Notes: generated by a model not told the origin, from the letters alone. A stretch of DNA of 17,619 bases from Bacillota bacterium (GCA_023436245.1 JAEZJZ010000019.1:1-17619), one strand, 5' to 3'; counted from the stretch's first letter, positions 1-8,565 are shown. Made by a program: numbers and translations.

Positions 1-24
1 ATCCTGGGGGTAAAGGAGATCCTG

Positions 25-63
25 AGGAGACTGGCGCTGGCATAACCGCGCCAGTCTCCTTTC
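25..63 (+). terminator. Rho-independent terminator of an upstream gene outside the window
   Basis: A perfect 13-bp stem (AGGAGACTGGCGC at 25-37 with its reverse complement at 48-60) closes a 10-nt loop and is followed by only a short T run. No gene is visible upstream of it in the window, so it most likely ends a transcript that starts outside. The stem is strong and the T tract is weak. Confidence 0.7.
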
Positions 64-284
64 CGTCGAAAAAGGAAAAGGACCCTGCCCCGGAGTGGCT
101 TCATGTCCAGTGGTTAACCTCCATGCGGTCGAGTTTTCACACGGGCTGCCGTCCCTCTGTCCCAATTGCGAAAATTTGTTCGCCTGCTCAGTGCTTCGGA
201 GAGGATTTGCCTCTTCTGGTCCAGAACCATAAGCTGATACACGCAATCGGAAAACGCATCATCTCTGTGCGCAAGGAGGCAATT
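64..284. other. Leader/intergenic region before pcrA
   Basis: About 220 nt between the upstream terminator and pcrA. The pcrA reading frame stays open back to 123, but no ribosome site precedes the earlier start and the extra residues do not resemble helicase sequence. I see no convincing -35/-10 pair and no known riboswitch. The pcrA promoter presumably lies here. Confidence 0.5.
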
Positions 285-2465
285 ATGCAGTCTTTAGATA
301 GCCTAAACCCAGTACAACGGCAGGCGGTCACACATGGAGAAGGGCCGCTGCTCATTCTGGCCGGTGCCGGTAGCGGCAAGACCAGAGTGCTCACCTACCG
401 CATCGCTCATCTGATTCGCGAGTGTGGCGTAGCTCCCTTCAGTATTCTGGCCATCACTTTCACCAACAAGGCCGCTCAAGAGATGCAGGAGCGCTTGGGC
501 GAACTGGTCGCCAACAGCCGCGGCATGTGGGTCAGCACGTTTCACTCGGCCTGCGTGCGCATCCTGCGCCGCGACGGGGAGCGGGTGGGGCTCGGCCGCA
601 ATTTCGTGATCTACGACACCTCGGAGCAGACGACGCTAATTAAGGAATGCCTGAAGGAACTGGATCTCTCCATCGAAAGGCTTAAGCCGTCCATGGTGCT
701 GGCCCTGATCAGTCGAGCCAAGAACGAGCTGAAGTCGCCGGAGACTTTCGAACGTCAAGCCAGTGACTATGTCGAGGAAAAGGTGGCATCAGCCTACCGC
801 CTCTATCAGCGCAAGCTGTTGCAGAACAATGCGGTCGATTTCGACGACCTGCTGCGTCTCACGGTGGAGTTGCTGCAGAAGAATCGCGACGTACTGGACG
901 GTTATCAGGAGCAGTTCCGCTACGTCTTGGTGGATGAATACCAGGACACGAACCACGCGCAATACACCTTGGTGAAGCTACTGGCCGGCAAGCATCGCAA
1001 CCTGCTGGTGGTTGGCGACGATGATCAATCCATCTATGCTTTCCGCGGGGCAGATCTGCGTAACATTCTGGAGTTCGAGCAGGACTTCCCCGACGCCACC
1101 GTGATCAAGTTGGAGCAGAATTACCGTTCCACCCAGAGCATCCTCGATGCTGCCAACGCGGTCGTCGGAAACAACGTCAATCGTAAGCTGAAGCGGCTGT
1201 GGACGGCTAACCCAGACGGCGAACCGGTGCAGATCCTGGTAGCCAATGACGAGCATGAGGAAGCTGCGCTGGTGGCCAATGAGATCGCCAACCTGCAGCG
1301 TCAGGGCTACCGCTTGGCTGACATGGCCGTACTCTATCGCACCAATGCGCAGTCTCGCGTGGTGGAAGAAGCCTTCCTGAAGCGGGATCTGCCCTATGTG
1401 ATGTACCGGGGGGTAGAGTTCTATAAGCGTAAAGAGATCAAAGACGTGGTCGCTTACCTGCGCCTACTGGCCAACCCGGCAGACGGAGTTAGCTTCAGCC
1501 GGGTGATCAACGTGCCAAAGCGTGGCATCGGGGCCACTACCCTGCAGCGCCTGCAGCATCACGCCGACGCCGCCGGCCAGACGTTGGCGGAAGCCGCGGC
1601 TCACGCTCCGGAGATCTCAGGCTTGGGCAAGGCAGCAGCTGGTAAGCTGCAATCATTTGCTTTGGACCTGGTGCTCTGGCGGCAGATGGCTGAGTATCTG
1701 TCTGTGGCGGAAATTGTGGAGGCGGTACTGGAGAAGTCGGGTTACCTGGCCGATCTGCAGACCGAGAAGACGACTGAAAACCAGGCACGCATCGAGAACC
1801 TGCAGGAGTTCGTCTCTGTGGCCAAGGAGTTTGATCGGGAGCATCCCGAGCACGAACTCGGCCTGTTCCTGTCCAACGTAGAGCTCGTATCCGACGCAGA
1901 TACCAAGGCAGACGGCGATGCCGTCAGTTTGCTCACGCTGCACACGGCCAAAGGGTTGGAGTACAAAGTGGTCTTCCTCACCGGCATGGAAGAAGGCGTC
2001 TTTCCGCATTTCCGTGCCCTCGTGGATGAATCTGAGCTGGAGGAGGAAAGACGCCTCTGCTATGTCGGCATCACCCGGGCCAAGGAGCGGCTGTATCTCA
2101 GCTATTCCTGGCAACGCATGCTCTTTGGTAAGCAGAACTATAATCAGCCGTCGCGCTTCTTGCGCGAGATTCCGGACGAGGTGAAGCAGGAGTTGAGCTT
2201 TGGGCGGGTGATCGGGGGGCAGCATCAGCCGGAACGCCCCTTCACTGCCGCCAGTAGCAGCAGCTTCAGTCCGGAGCCCTTGCCGCCGAAGCCGGTCGCC
2301 GGTCTGCGTTTCGCTGATGGTGAGCGAGTGGCCCACCAGAAGTTTGGGGCGGGCACAGTGATCGCTTCCCGCAGTAGCGGCAGCGATCTGTTGGTGACGG
2401 TGGCTTTCGATCAGGTAGGATTGAAGACCCTTTCAATGCAGTATACTGCCTTACAGAGGGCATAA
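285..2465 (+). CDS. pcrA: ATP-dependent DNA helicase PcrA (UvrD/Rep family, SF1A)
   Basis: A 3'-5' DNA helicase of 726 residues, a normal length for PcrA/UvrD, acting in nucleotide excision repair, replication fork repair and plasmid replication. Visible motifs in order are Walker A GAGSGKT (27-33), TFTNKAA (58-64), Walker B DEYQDT (217-222), GDDDQSIYAFRGAD (244-257), QNYRST (279-284), then LHTAKGLE and VGITRAKE in the C-terminal half. The extreme C-terminus (HQKFGAGTV and after) is the Tudor-like RNA-polymerase-binding module typical of PcrA. The start ATG at 285 is chosen because AAGGAGG lies 7 nt upstream; the frame is open to 123 but lacks a ribosome site there. ligA follows after 28 nt, so the two are probably co-transcribed. 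Naming it pcrA rather than uvrD rests on the presumed Bacillota host. Confidence 0.95.
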   Translation: MQSLDSLNPVQRQAVTHGEGPLLILAGAGSGKTRVLTYRIAHLIRECGVAPFSILAITFTNKAAQEMQERLGELVANSRGMWVSTFHSACVRILRRDGERVGLGRNFVIYDTSEQTTLIKECLKELDLSIERLKPSMVLALISRAKNELKSPETFERQASDYVEEKVASAYRLYQRKLLQNNAVDFDDLLRLTVELLQKNRDVLDGYQEQFRYVLVDEYQDTNHAQYTLVKLLAGKHRNLLVVGDDDQSIYAFRGADLRNILEFEQDFPDATVIKLEQNYRSTQSILDAANAVVGNNVNRKLKRLWTANPDGEPVQILVANDEHEEAALVANEIANLQRQGYRLADMAVLYRTNAQSRVVEEAFLKRDLPYVMYRGVEFYKRKEIKDVVAYLRLLANPADGVSFSRVINVPKRGIGATTLQRLQHHADAAGQTLAEAAAHAPEISGLGKAAAGKLQSFALDLVLWRQMAEYLSVAEIVEAVLEKSGYLADLQTEKTTENQARIENLQEFVSVAKEFDREHPEHELGLFLSNVELVSDADTKADGDAVSLLTLHTAKGLEYKVVFLTGMEEGVFPHFRALVDESELEEERRLCYVGITRAKERLYLSYSWQRMLFGKQNYNQPSRFLREIPDEVKQELSFGRVIGGQHQPERPFTAASSSSFSPEPLPPKPVAGLRFADGERVAHQKFGAGTVIASRSSGSDLLVTVAFDQVGLKTLSMQYTALQRA

Positions 2466-2493
2466 ACCAAGGCGGGATTGGGAGTGAGGAAGC

Positions 2494-4500
2494 ATGGCAA
2501 TGGACAAGCAGGCTGCGCTCGCGCGCCGGAGTGAACTGCATCAGGCATTGCATCATCACAACTACCTTTATCATGTGCTGGATCGACCGACAATCACCGA
2601 CGCCGAGTATGACCGGCTACTGCGCGAGTTGCTGCAGATTGAGGCCGATTACCCCGATTTGATCACGCCGGATTCGCCTACCCAACGCGTGGGCGGGGCT
2701 CCCGCGGCCGGCTTTGACAGCGTCACCCACAGTGTGCCGATGTTCAGCCTGGCCAATGCCTACAACGCGGATGACTTGCGGGAATGGCAGCGCAAGGCGG
2801 TGGAGCTGGCCGCGGGTGCGCCCTTGACCTATGTCGTGGAGCTGAAGATAGACGGCCTGGCCGTTTCCCTGGAGTACCAGGACGGTCGCCTCCTGCGAGG
2901 AGCTACCCGGGGAGACGGGGTGACGGGGGAGGACATTACCAGCAATCTGCGCACGCTGCTGGAGATTCCGCTGCGTTTGCAGGTTGAGCGCAGCTTGACC
3001 GTGCGCGGCGAAGTCTATCTGCCCAAGGCCGAATTCGTGCGGCTAAACCAGGAGCGGGCAGAGGCCGGACAGGCTCTGTTTGCCAATCCGCGCAACGCCG
3101 CCGCCGGTTCGCTGCGGCAACTTGATCCACAAGTGACTGCCAGCCGTGGTCTGCGCATCTTTCTCTATACCCTGGCCGCGTTGGACGGCAATCTGCCAGA
3201 GACTCAGGACGACAGCCTCAACCTGCTGCAGAAGCTTGGACTCAAGGTCAATGAAGTGCGGGTGGTGCTCACCGACATCGAGCAGGTGATCGAGTACTGC
3301 GCATCCTGGCACGAGCGGCGGCACCAGCTGCCCTATGAGATAGACGGCCTGGTGATCAAGGTAAATGAACGGGCCTGGCATGACCGCCTCGGTTACACGG
3401 CCAAGAGCCCTCGTTGGGCCATAGCCTACAAGTTCCCGGCGGAGCAGGTGCGCACCAAGTTGCTGGATATCGAGATCGGGCTCGGGCGTACGGGCACCCT
3501 CAACCCCACGGCCATTCTGCAGCCGGTGACCGTGGCCGGCTCGGTGGTCAGTCGGGCCACCCTGCATAATGCTGACTTGATCGCGGAGAAGGACATCCGC
3601 ATTGGCGACACAGTGATTGTGCAGAAGGCCGGCGACGTGATCCCTGAGGTAGTGGGGCCGGTGGTGGAGTTGCGTTCAGGCGCAGAACAGCCGTTTGTCA
3701 TGCCGGATACCTGCCCGGAATGCGGTAGCTCGGCTGTGCGCTATCCAGGCGAGGTGGCTTGGCGCTGCCCCAACACCAGTTGTCCAGCTGTGATCAGGGA
3801 GAGCCTGATTCACTTTGTCTCCCGCGACGCCATGGATATCGACGGGCTGGGTCCAGCCATGCTCGCTACCTTGCTCGACGCCGGGCTGGTGCAAGATGTG
3901 GCCGATCTCTACTTTCTCAAGCGGGAGGACCTGCTGCAACAGGAGCGGGTGGGGGAGAGGACCGCCGACAACTTGCTACAGGCTATCGAACAGAGCAAAC
4001 AGAACTCGCTGGAGCGTCTGATCTTCGCCTTGGGCATTCGCTATGTTGGGGCAAAGAGCGCAGCCAGTCTGGCCCGGAGTTTTGGCAGCATGGATCAGCT
4101 GCAGGCTGCCGAACGGGATCAACTGCAATCAGTTCCTGAGGTGGGTAGCAAAATCGCTGAGAGCATTGAGAACTATTTTACTGCCGTAGCTAATCAGCAG
4201 TTGATTGCCAAGCTGCAATCTGCGGGGCTGAACATGGTTTATCGCGGGCAGCTTGCCGTCGGCGGCGCTTTGCAGGGCAAGACCATCGTGATCACCGGCA
4301 CTCTTCCTGGCGCCAGCCGTGAAGAAGCCGCCCAACTGATCGAGCGGCACGGCGGCAAGGTGAGCGGCTCGGTCAGCAAGAAGACAGACTATTTGCTTGC
4401 CGGTGAAAAGGCCGGCAGCAAGCTGGATAAGGCGCAGAGTTTGGGGGTGGCGGTGATCGGCTGGGATGAGTTGCAGCAGCTGGTCGCAGAGCTGGCCTGA
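2494..4500 (+). CDS. ligA: NAD-dependent DNA ligase LigA
   Basis: Seals nicks in duplex DNA during replication and repair, using NAD+ to form an adenylated lysine. The 668-residue length and domain order match the family. They are an N-terminal Ia domain with HHNYLYHVLD and DAEYDRLLREL, the adenylation motif KIDG with the nucleophile Lys118, TRGDGVTGEDIT (138-149), NPRNAAAGSLRQ (198-209), an OB fold, a four-cysteine zinc finger (Cys407, 410, 425, 430), helix-hairpin-helix repeats, and a C-terminal BRCT domain from about 590. A GAGGAAG ribosome site precedes ATG 2494; a second in-frame ATG at 2500 is an alternative. It lies 28 nt after pcrA and is followed by a strong terminator, so pcrA-ligA looks like a two-gene operon. 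Confidence 0.97.
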   Translation: MAMDKQAALARRSELHQALHHHNYLYHVLDRPTITDAEYDRLLRELLQIEADYPDLITPDSPTQRVGGAPAAGFDSVTHSVPMFSLANAYNADDLREWQRKAVELAAGAPLTYVVELKIDGLAVSLEYQDGRLLRGATRGDGVTGEDITSNLRTLLEIPLRLQVERSLTVRGEVYLPKAEFVRLNQERAEAGQALFANPRNAAAGSLRQLDPQVTASRGLRIFLYTLAALDGNLPETQDDSLNLLQKLGLKVNEVRVVLTDIEQVIEYCASWHERRHQLPYEIDGLVIKVNERAWHDRLGYTAKSPRWAIAYKFPAEQVRTKLLDIEIGLGRTGTLNPTAILQPVTVAGSVVSRATLHNADLIAEKDIRIGDTVIVQKAGDVIPEVVGPVVELRSGAEQPFVMPDTCPECGSSAVRYPGEVAWRCPNTSCPAVIRESLIHFVSRDAMDIDGLGPAMLATLLDAGLVQDVADLYFLKREDLLQQERVGERTADNLLQAIEQSKQNSLERLIFALGIRYVGAKSAASLARSFGSMDQLQAAERDQLQSVPEVGSKIAESIENYFTAVANQQLIAKLQSAGLNMVYRGQLAVGGALQGKTIVITGTLPGASREEAAQLIERHGGKVSGSVSKKTDYLLAGEKAGSKLDKAQSLGVAVIGWDELQQLVAELA

Positions 4501-4516
4501 AGTCATAGCATCCGCA

Positions 4517-4565
4517 GAGTGCACCACAGGCGAGTAACCGCCCTGTCGTGCACTCGTGTTTTTCC
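4517..4565 (+). terminator. Rho-independent terminator after ligA
   Basis: The outer stem GAGTGCAC (4517-4524) pairs with GTGCACTC (4548-4555). It continues inward through ACAGG/CCTGT with one mismatch and one bulge around the loop AGTAAC, and is followed by GTGTTTTT. It lies 16 nt after the ligA stop. It also shows that the earliest possible start of the next reading frame (GTG 4556) is inside a terminator tail and is not used. Confidence 0.88.
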
Positions 4566-4663
4566 AGTTTGACGGTGGTGCTCGCATGCGCGCTTGCAGG
4601 AAACGGGGGGCCTTTGTCGAATACTGCTTGCACAAGGCGATTCTGGCAATAGGAGTTGAATCT

Positions 4664-6376
4664 GTGCAGTCCAAGCTGAACGTCTCTCTCAAGGTCCGGC
4701 TGGTGTCCGTCCTCCTGCTGCTCGTGCTGCTCTCCGCGATCGGTATGGGGTTCTCCGCCTATCGCAATGCCAGCACGGCAATCACTGATACAGTGGGCAA
4801 CACGGCCATGAGCATCCTGCGCTCCACGGTCAACGGCATTGACCCCGTGCGATTCCGCACCATAGCCGACGGCGACGATGACTACTTTCAGGAGCTCCTC
4901 AAGCAGTTAAACCAAGTTTGTCAGAGTGTCGGCCTCAAGTACCTCTATACCATGCGGCAGGACGCAGCTGGGAATTACTCTTATGTCGTTGACGGCAGCC
5001 TGGATGATCAGTCAGCCTTCGCTGAACAAGAAGACCCGGCCGACATGACACCGAAGTGGCAAGCGAGCTTTAACGGTGCTACCAGCTATGAACTGGACTT
5101 GGAAAGTGAATGGGGAGCATTGCTCTCCGCCTACGTGCCGATTCTGGATGCAGAGGGCCAAGTTGTGGGCATGCTCGGCGCAGATTTTGACGCCACCGGG
5201 GTGGCGGAACAACTGCAGGCTGTGCAGCGGACACTGTTGCAGCAGACCGTCCTGACTGTGCTCCTGGCCTCTTTGCTTGGTTGGGTCATGGCTTCGCTCT
5301 TGGTGCGCTCGATGCAGCAACTGCAGCGGCAAGCTGATCGGTTGCGCACCGGCGATCTGACGGTGAGGCTTTCTTTGGTGAGGGGCGATGCTGAAACTAG
5401 ATCGCTGCAGGTGGCTTTGCAGTCGATGGTTGAGAGCCTGGTCGCCATCACCCGCAGCATCCGCGCCCAGACAGAGGACGTTCTTTCCTTGGTGGCGGAT
5501 TTGGGCCAGAGCGCGCGCTCTACCCGAGAGTCTGCGTCGGCTGTTGCCGATGTAGCCGGACAGGTGGCGGCAGGGGCAAAGGAACAGGTGCAGAGTATGG
5601 AATCGGTTTCTGTCAACGTCGCCAGCGTCTTCACCGAAGTCTCCCGTGCCACTGATCAGGCACAGGCCGTGGAACAAGCAGCCAACTCCGCGTTGCTTGA
5701 CTCTCGCGTAGCTTTGGAGTCGTTCCAGGACTCCATCGATCAGGTGCAACGAGTGAACGAGGCCATCGGGCAGACCGCAGTGATGGTGGCAGGATTGGGT
5801 GAGAAATCCCAAGAGATCAAGAGTTTCAGTCAGACGATCTCTCAGATAGCCAGCCAAACGAACCTGCTGGCGCTGAATGCAGCCATCGAGGCGGCCAGGG
5901 CGGGCGAGCAGGGTAAGGGGTTTGCGGTTGTGGCGGAGCAAGTGAAGACATTGGCTACCGCCGTCAATCAAGCCAGCGGCGAAATTGGGCAGTTGGTGCA
6001 GTCGATGCAGTCTGAGATTGCGGAGACAACTACGGCCATTCGGTCAGGCGTAGAGCAGGCGAGGGTGACCGTGCAGACCAGCAGTGAGGTGGGCGAGCGC
6101 ATCCGGCGGCTGTTTGATTCCAATCAGATCGTGCTGCAGCGGGTGGAGCAGGTGTTGGATGCGGTCAAACGGATTGAGCAGGACTGCCAGTTGGTGGTGG
6201 AACGAGTACAAGTCCTGACTCGCATTTCCGGTGAATCAAGCAGCGGCAGTCTGCAGGCCGCAGCCGCTACTGAGGAGCAATTGGCAATTATGGAGACGGT
6301 GGAGGTCAATCTGCAGCAATTACAGTCCATTGCAGGGGCGCTCAAGCAATCGGTTAACCGCTTCAAGGTGGACTAA
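4664..6376 (+). CDS. Methyl-accepting chemotaxis protein (transmembrane chemoreceptor)
   Basis: A membrane chemoreceptor of 570 residues that would relay an extracellular signal to CheA/CheW. Start GTG 4664 is chosen because AGGAG lies 8 nt upstream and it gives a short basic N-terminus before the first membrane helix (about 12-32). An extracellular sensor domain of about 160 residues follows; its C-terminal part (WGALLSAYVPILDAEGQVVGMLGAD) looks Cache/PAS-like. The second membrane helix is at about 193-215, then HAMP, then a long coiled-coil signalling domain. The conserved hairpin tip (TNLLALNAAIEAARAGE, about 399-415, then GKGFAVVAEQVKTLA) is intact. There is no CheR/CheB-binding pentapeptide at the C-terminus. 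No other chemotaxis or flagellar genes are nearby, so it is an orphan receptor. The ligand cannot be read from the sequence. Confidence 0.93.
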   Translation: MQSKLNVSLKVRLVSVLLLLVLLSAIGMGFSAYRNASTAITDTVGNTAMSILRSTVNGIDPVRFRTIADGDDDYFQELLKQLNQVCQSVGLKYLYTMRQDAAGNYSYVVDGSLDDQSAFAEQEDPADMTPKWQASFNGATSYELDLESEWGALLSAYVPILDAEGQVVGMLGADFDATGVAEQLQAVQRTLLQQTVLTVLLASLLGWVMASLLVRSMQQLQRQADRLRTGDLTVRLSLVRGDAETRSLQVALQSMVESLVAITRSIRAQTEDVLSLVADLGQSARSTRESASAVADVAGQVAAGAKEQVQSMESVSVNVASVFTEVSRATDQAQAVEQAANSALLDSRVALESFQDSIDQVQRVNEAIGQTAVMVAGLGEKSQEIKSFSQTISQIASQTNLLALNAAIEAARAGEQGKGFAVVAEQVKTLATAVNQASGEIGQLVQSMQSEIAETTTAIRSGVEQARVTVQTSSEVGERIRRLFDSNQIVLQRVEQVLDAVKRIEQDCQLVVERVQVLTRISGESSSGSLQAAAATEEQLAIMETVEVNLQQLQSIAGALKQSVNRFKVD

Positions 6377-6380
6377 TGGG

Positions 6381-6408
6381 CCAGGCCGCAGAATTGCGGC
6401 CTGGTTTG
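6381..6408 (+). terminator. Hairpin terminator after the chemoreceptor gene
   Basis: The 10-bp GC-rich stem CCAGGCCGCA (6381-6390) pairs with TGCGGCCTGG (6395-6404) around a GAAT loop and is followed by TTT. It lies 4 nt after the stop codon. The short T tract makes it a moderate intrinsic terminator. Confidence 0.7.
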
Positions 6409-6583
6409 CTGATCAGGGGAGATTTTTCGACTAGCGAGAGGTATCGGCAGCGTGCTGCGCGAAGTGATCTACTGCTTTGGGGCAGCCTGCACCTGCCGCC
6501 CGTGCTGGAATCAAGCCAGCATAAGTGGGGCAAGCCAGTGCCTAGGGTTGTTTCAGTCATTAATTGAGGGAGGTAAGATTCTG
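6409..6583 (+). other. Leader region of the nitroreductase gene
   Basis: 175 nt with small hairpin potential: GCAGC/GCTGC near 6450, and TGCTGG (6503-6508) with CCAGCA (6516-6521). The downstream frame is open from 6452, but the only good ribosome site (GGGAGG) lies just before GTG 6584. No riboswitch class that I know was recognised. Confidence 0.35.
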
Positions 6584-7363
6584 GTGAACGAAGTGATCAA
6601 CGCGCTGATGTCACATGCTTCTATTCGTAGGTTCACTGATCAGGATGTGCCGGATGAACTGATTGAGCAAATTGCCCGCGCCGGGCAGCAGGCTCCCTTC
6701 ACAGGCCAGATGTACGCCTGCATCTACACCAAGGACCAGGTCAAGCGCGAGCAGGTTTCCAAGCTGTTTGGTCCCCTGATCATGCGGGGTCCGGTGTTCA
6801 TGCTCTTCTGTTTGGACTTCCGCAAGCTAGAGAAGTTCATCGCCTCCAAGGGCCGGCAGAACACAGCCAGCGATGCCATGATGCTCTTCCTGGGGATTCA
6901 GGATGTGGCCTACTTCGGTCAGAACATGGTGCTGGCGGCGGAAAGCCTGGGGCTGGGCACCGTCTTCCTCGGCTCCGCGCCCAACTTGGACACCGAGCTG
7001 CGCGAAATCTTCCGCCTGCCGGAGCGGGTCTACCCGGTGGTGGGGATGGTGCTGGGCTATCCGGCTGAACAGCCGTCTCCGCGGCCGCGCATTCCGACCA
7101 AGTTTGTGCTGCACAAGGACGAGTACTTCGACCTCACTCCGAGCGATGTGGATGAGGCGCTGTCCGTGATGGACGCAGGTCTGATTCGCGAAGGCTACTA
7201 TTCCCGCATGAACAGCAAGATTCAGAAGCCCGAAGTTGGCGAGGATCAAGTGGGATACGACAAGTATGGCTGGGGAGAGCACATCTCGCGTAAGTACGCC
7301 AGGCGCGGACAGTTCACTGACAGCCTATTGGATGACCTCCGGCGCGCCGGAATTCGGCTCTAG
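6584..7363 (+). CDS. Nitroreductase-family FMN oxidoreductase (NfsA-like)
   Basis: Predicted cytosolic FMN-dependent NAD(P)H oxidoreductase of 259 residues, a family that reduces nitroaromatics, quinones or flavins. The N-terminal HASIRRFTDQDVP is the classic FMN-phosphate-binding SxRxF region. The middle (DVAYFGQNMVLAAESLGLGTVFLGS) and the glycine segment VVGMVLGYPAE, followed by PRPRIPTKFVLHKDEYF, match the NfsA/FRP-like subgroup. GTG 6584 is chosen because GGGAGG lies 10 nt upstream, and the residues before it do not resemble the family. The C-terminal extension (about 60 residues after LHKDEYF) fits the longer NfsA type. A repeat-like structured region follows the stop codon, and the creatininase-family gene starts 118 nt downstream. 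The physiological substrate is unknown. Confidence 0.88.
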   Translation: MNEVINALMSHASIRRFTDQDVPDELIEQIARAGQQAPFTGQMYACIYTKDQVKREQVSKLFGPLIMRGPVFMLFCLDFRKLEKFIASKGRQNTASDAMMLFLGIQDVAYFGQNMVLAAESLGLGTVFLGSAPNLDTELREIFRLPERVYPVVGMVLGYPAEQPSPRPRIPTKFVLHKDEYFDLTPSDVDEALSVMDAGLIREGYYSRMNSKIQKPEVGEDQVGYDKYGWGEHISRKYARRGQFTDSLLDDLRRAGIRL

Positions 7364-7446
7364 GCGGGCGAGTCTCAGAGCGTAGAATGTAGGGTTAGTT
7401 GATCCCCTAGATCAGTTGGAATAAGACTTGACGCCGCACGATAGCT
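7364..7446 (+). repeat. Partial copy of the GGCGTCAAG/CTTGACGCC repeat in the intergenic region
   Basis: The right part (GACTTGACGCCGCA, then TAGC, within 7425-7445) nearly repeats the sequence after kaiC at 13979-13997. The left part (GGGCGAGTCTCAGAGC) resembles the kaiC-distal left arm (GGGCGTCAAGTCTCAAGC) with a small gap. Between them lies TGATC/GATCA hairpin potential. It begins directly after the nitroreductase stop codon. The relationship is judged by eye. Confidence 0.4.
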
Positions 7447-7481
7447 TTGAGGTTGACAATATACGAGGAGGCAACAGCACG

Positions 7482-8207
7482 ATGTACATGCTGTACATGA
7501 ACATGGATCAGTTTGCCGCTGCTTTGCAGCGGACTGAGACGGCAGTCATTCCGATCGGCATGACCGAGGCCCACGGTCACCATTGCCCCCTGGGCACCGA
7601 TGTGATCATCCCCCGTCGCTTTTTGGAGCTGATTGATCAGCGCTTGGGGGATCAATTGATTATTGCCCCGGAAATACCATATGGTCACTCCTGGAACCTC
7701 GGCCCTTACCCCGGCACAGTGGACCTGCCGACCGAGGTGTTCGCCGACTATGTCTTCCACGTGGGCAAGGGCTTGGCCAAATGGGGAGTGCGCAAGCTGG
7801 TGTTGTTCAACGGGCATGGCGGCAACGCGCCAGCCCTAGCTGGCGTGATGGAGCGCTTGGCTGACCTGGGCCTGACTGTGCTGCTCGTCAATTGGTGGCT
7901 GGACTATGCTCCGGAAATTCGGACGATCTGTGACGGTCAGGGGCACGCCGGGGAAGATGAGACTTCCACCGTCTTGGCCATAGACGAGGCCTTGGTGGAC
8001 ATGAGTAAGGCTCACATCAACTGGAACAAGGCGATTGCCAATGTCAAGTTTCCGGGCATCTCCCAGCGCACCCTGGCGTATGCGCAGACTGGCGATGCCA
8101 CCAAGGCGACCACGGCCAAGGGTGAAGCCATCTTCGCCTTGCTCACCGACCGAATTGTGGAACTGCTGCAACGCTTTCAGGCGGGAGATCTGATTGAGAC
8201 GATCTGA
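7482..8207 (+). CDS. Creatininase-family metal-dependent amidohydrolase
   Basis: Predicted cytosolic enzyme of 241 residues that hydrolyses an amide or cyclic amide using two metal ions. The family includes creatinine amidohydrolase, the formamide deformylase ArfB and mycofactocin protein MftE. The metal-binding block IPIGMTEAHGHHCPLGTD supplies Glu29, His31 and Asp40. NGHGGN supplies His112, and HAGEDETS supplies an acidic ligand near 158-160. True creatininases carry a Glu two residues after the NGH histidine; this protein has Gly, as in the ArfB/MftE side of the family, so a creatininase activity is not implied. GAGGAGG lies 10 nt before ATG 7482, although the frame is open upstream from a TTG at 7428. 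The stop is only 8 nt from the end of the opposite-strand small gene. Confidence 0.9.
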   Translation: MYMLYMNMDQFAAALQRTETAVIPIGMTEAHGHHCPLGTDVIIPRRFLELIDQRLGDQLIIAPEIPYGHSWNLGPYPGTVDLPTEVFADYVFHVGKGLAKWGVRKLVLFNGHGGNAPALAGVMERLADLGLTVLLVNWWLDYAPEIRTICDGQGHAGEDETSTVLAIDEALVDMSKAHINWNKAIANVKFPGISQRTLAYAQTGDATKATTAKGEAIFALLTDRIVELLQRFQAGDLIETI

Positions 8208-8215
8208 CGCTCTCG

Positions 8216-8431
8216 TTACCCGCGGAACACGACCCCGAGATAGAAGATGATGCAGTAGTAGAGGACGGAAAAGAGCAAGGCCAACGAAAAGCGAGCCAGC
8301 TTTGCGGCCAGCGACTTCTGGCGCAGCACCGTGAACTGCTGCGCTAAATTGCCGCCGATCACCAGGCTCAGGATGATCATGCCGATCTGCACCCAGTTTT
8401 GGCGCAGGATTGTCCAGAATTCAGTCAACAC
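8216..8431 (-). CDS. Small two-helix membrane protein of unknown function
   Basis: A 71-residue protein read on the - strand from GTG 8431. GGGGAGGA lies 6 nt before that start; TTG 8428 is an equally spaced alternative, and ATG 8482 is further upstream without a good site. The sequence has a short N-terminal amphipathic segment (LTEFWTILRQNW), a first hydrophobic helix (VQIGMIILSLVIGGNLAQQF), a basic linker (LRQKSLAAKLAR) and a second helix (FSLALLFSVLYYCIIFYLGVVF). That is the pattern of a real small inner-membrane protein and not of a shadow frame, and no competing + strand gene occupies this stretch. It is convergent with the creatininase-family gene (8 nt apart) and divergent from the amidohydrolase gene. 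I do not recognise the family. Confidence 0.72.
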   Translation of the reverse strand: MLTEFWTILRQNWVQIGMIILSLVIGGNLAQQFTVLRQKSLAAKLARFSLALLFSVLYYCIIFYLGVVFRG

Positions 8432-8538
8432 GACTGTTCCTCCCCTCATGGTCAGGCGCTTTGGGGCTTGGCCCTCACCCATCTATACGCTGTCACCTGA
8501 TAGCTCATGCTTGGATGAAAGCAACCGAGGGACAGGAA

Positions 8539-8565
8539 TTGTCATGGCTGAAGTCGAACTATTTA
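8539..8565 (+). promoter_or_regulatory. Possible promoter of the amidohydrolase gene
   Basis: TTGTCA (8539-8544) is a good -35 match. The best -10-like sequence is TATTTA (8560-8565) at a short 15-nt spacing. It lies in the divergent gap between the small membrane gene and the amidohydrolase, where a promoter is expected. The spacing makes this tentative. Confidence 0.3.

Noticed and set aside
123..284. In-frame N-terminal extension of pcrA from ATG 123
   Set aside because: No ribosome site precedes it, the residues do not resemble helicase sequence, and AAGGAGG sits ideally before ATG 285.
1653..2336. Antisense frame (227 codons) within pcrA
   Set aside because: Shadow of the helicase, no motif or ribosome site.
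4556..4663. Longer start (GTG 4556) for the chemoreceptor
   Set aside because: It lies in the tail of the ligA terminator. GTG 4664 has AGGAG at good spacing and directly precedes the basic residues and first membrane helix.
5012..5971. Long antisense frame (319 codons) opposite the chemoreceptor gene
   Set aside because: It mirrors codon bias of a strongly supported gene, contains no recognisable domain and has histidine/leucine-rich shadow composition.
7399..7427. Promoter TTGATC...TAAGAC before the creatininase-family gene
   Set aside because: The -10 match is only three of six, and the stretch is better explained as part of a structured repeat-like region.
7482..8207. Creatinine degradation as the function of the creatininase-family enzyme
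   Set aside because: The Glu after the NGH histidine of true creatininase is Gly here, and no creatinase or sarcosine oxidase gene is nearby.
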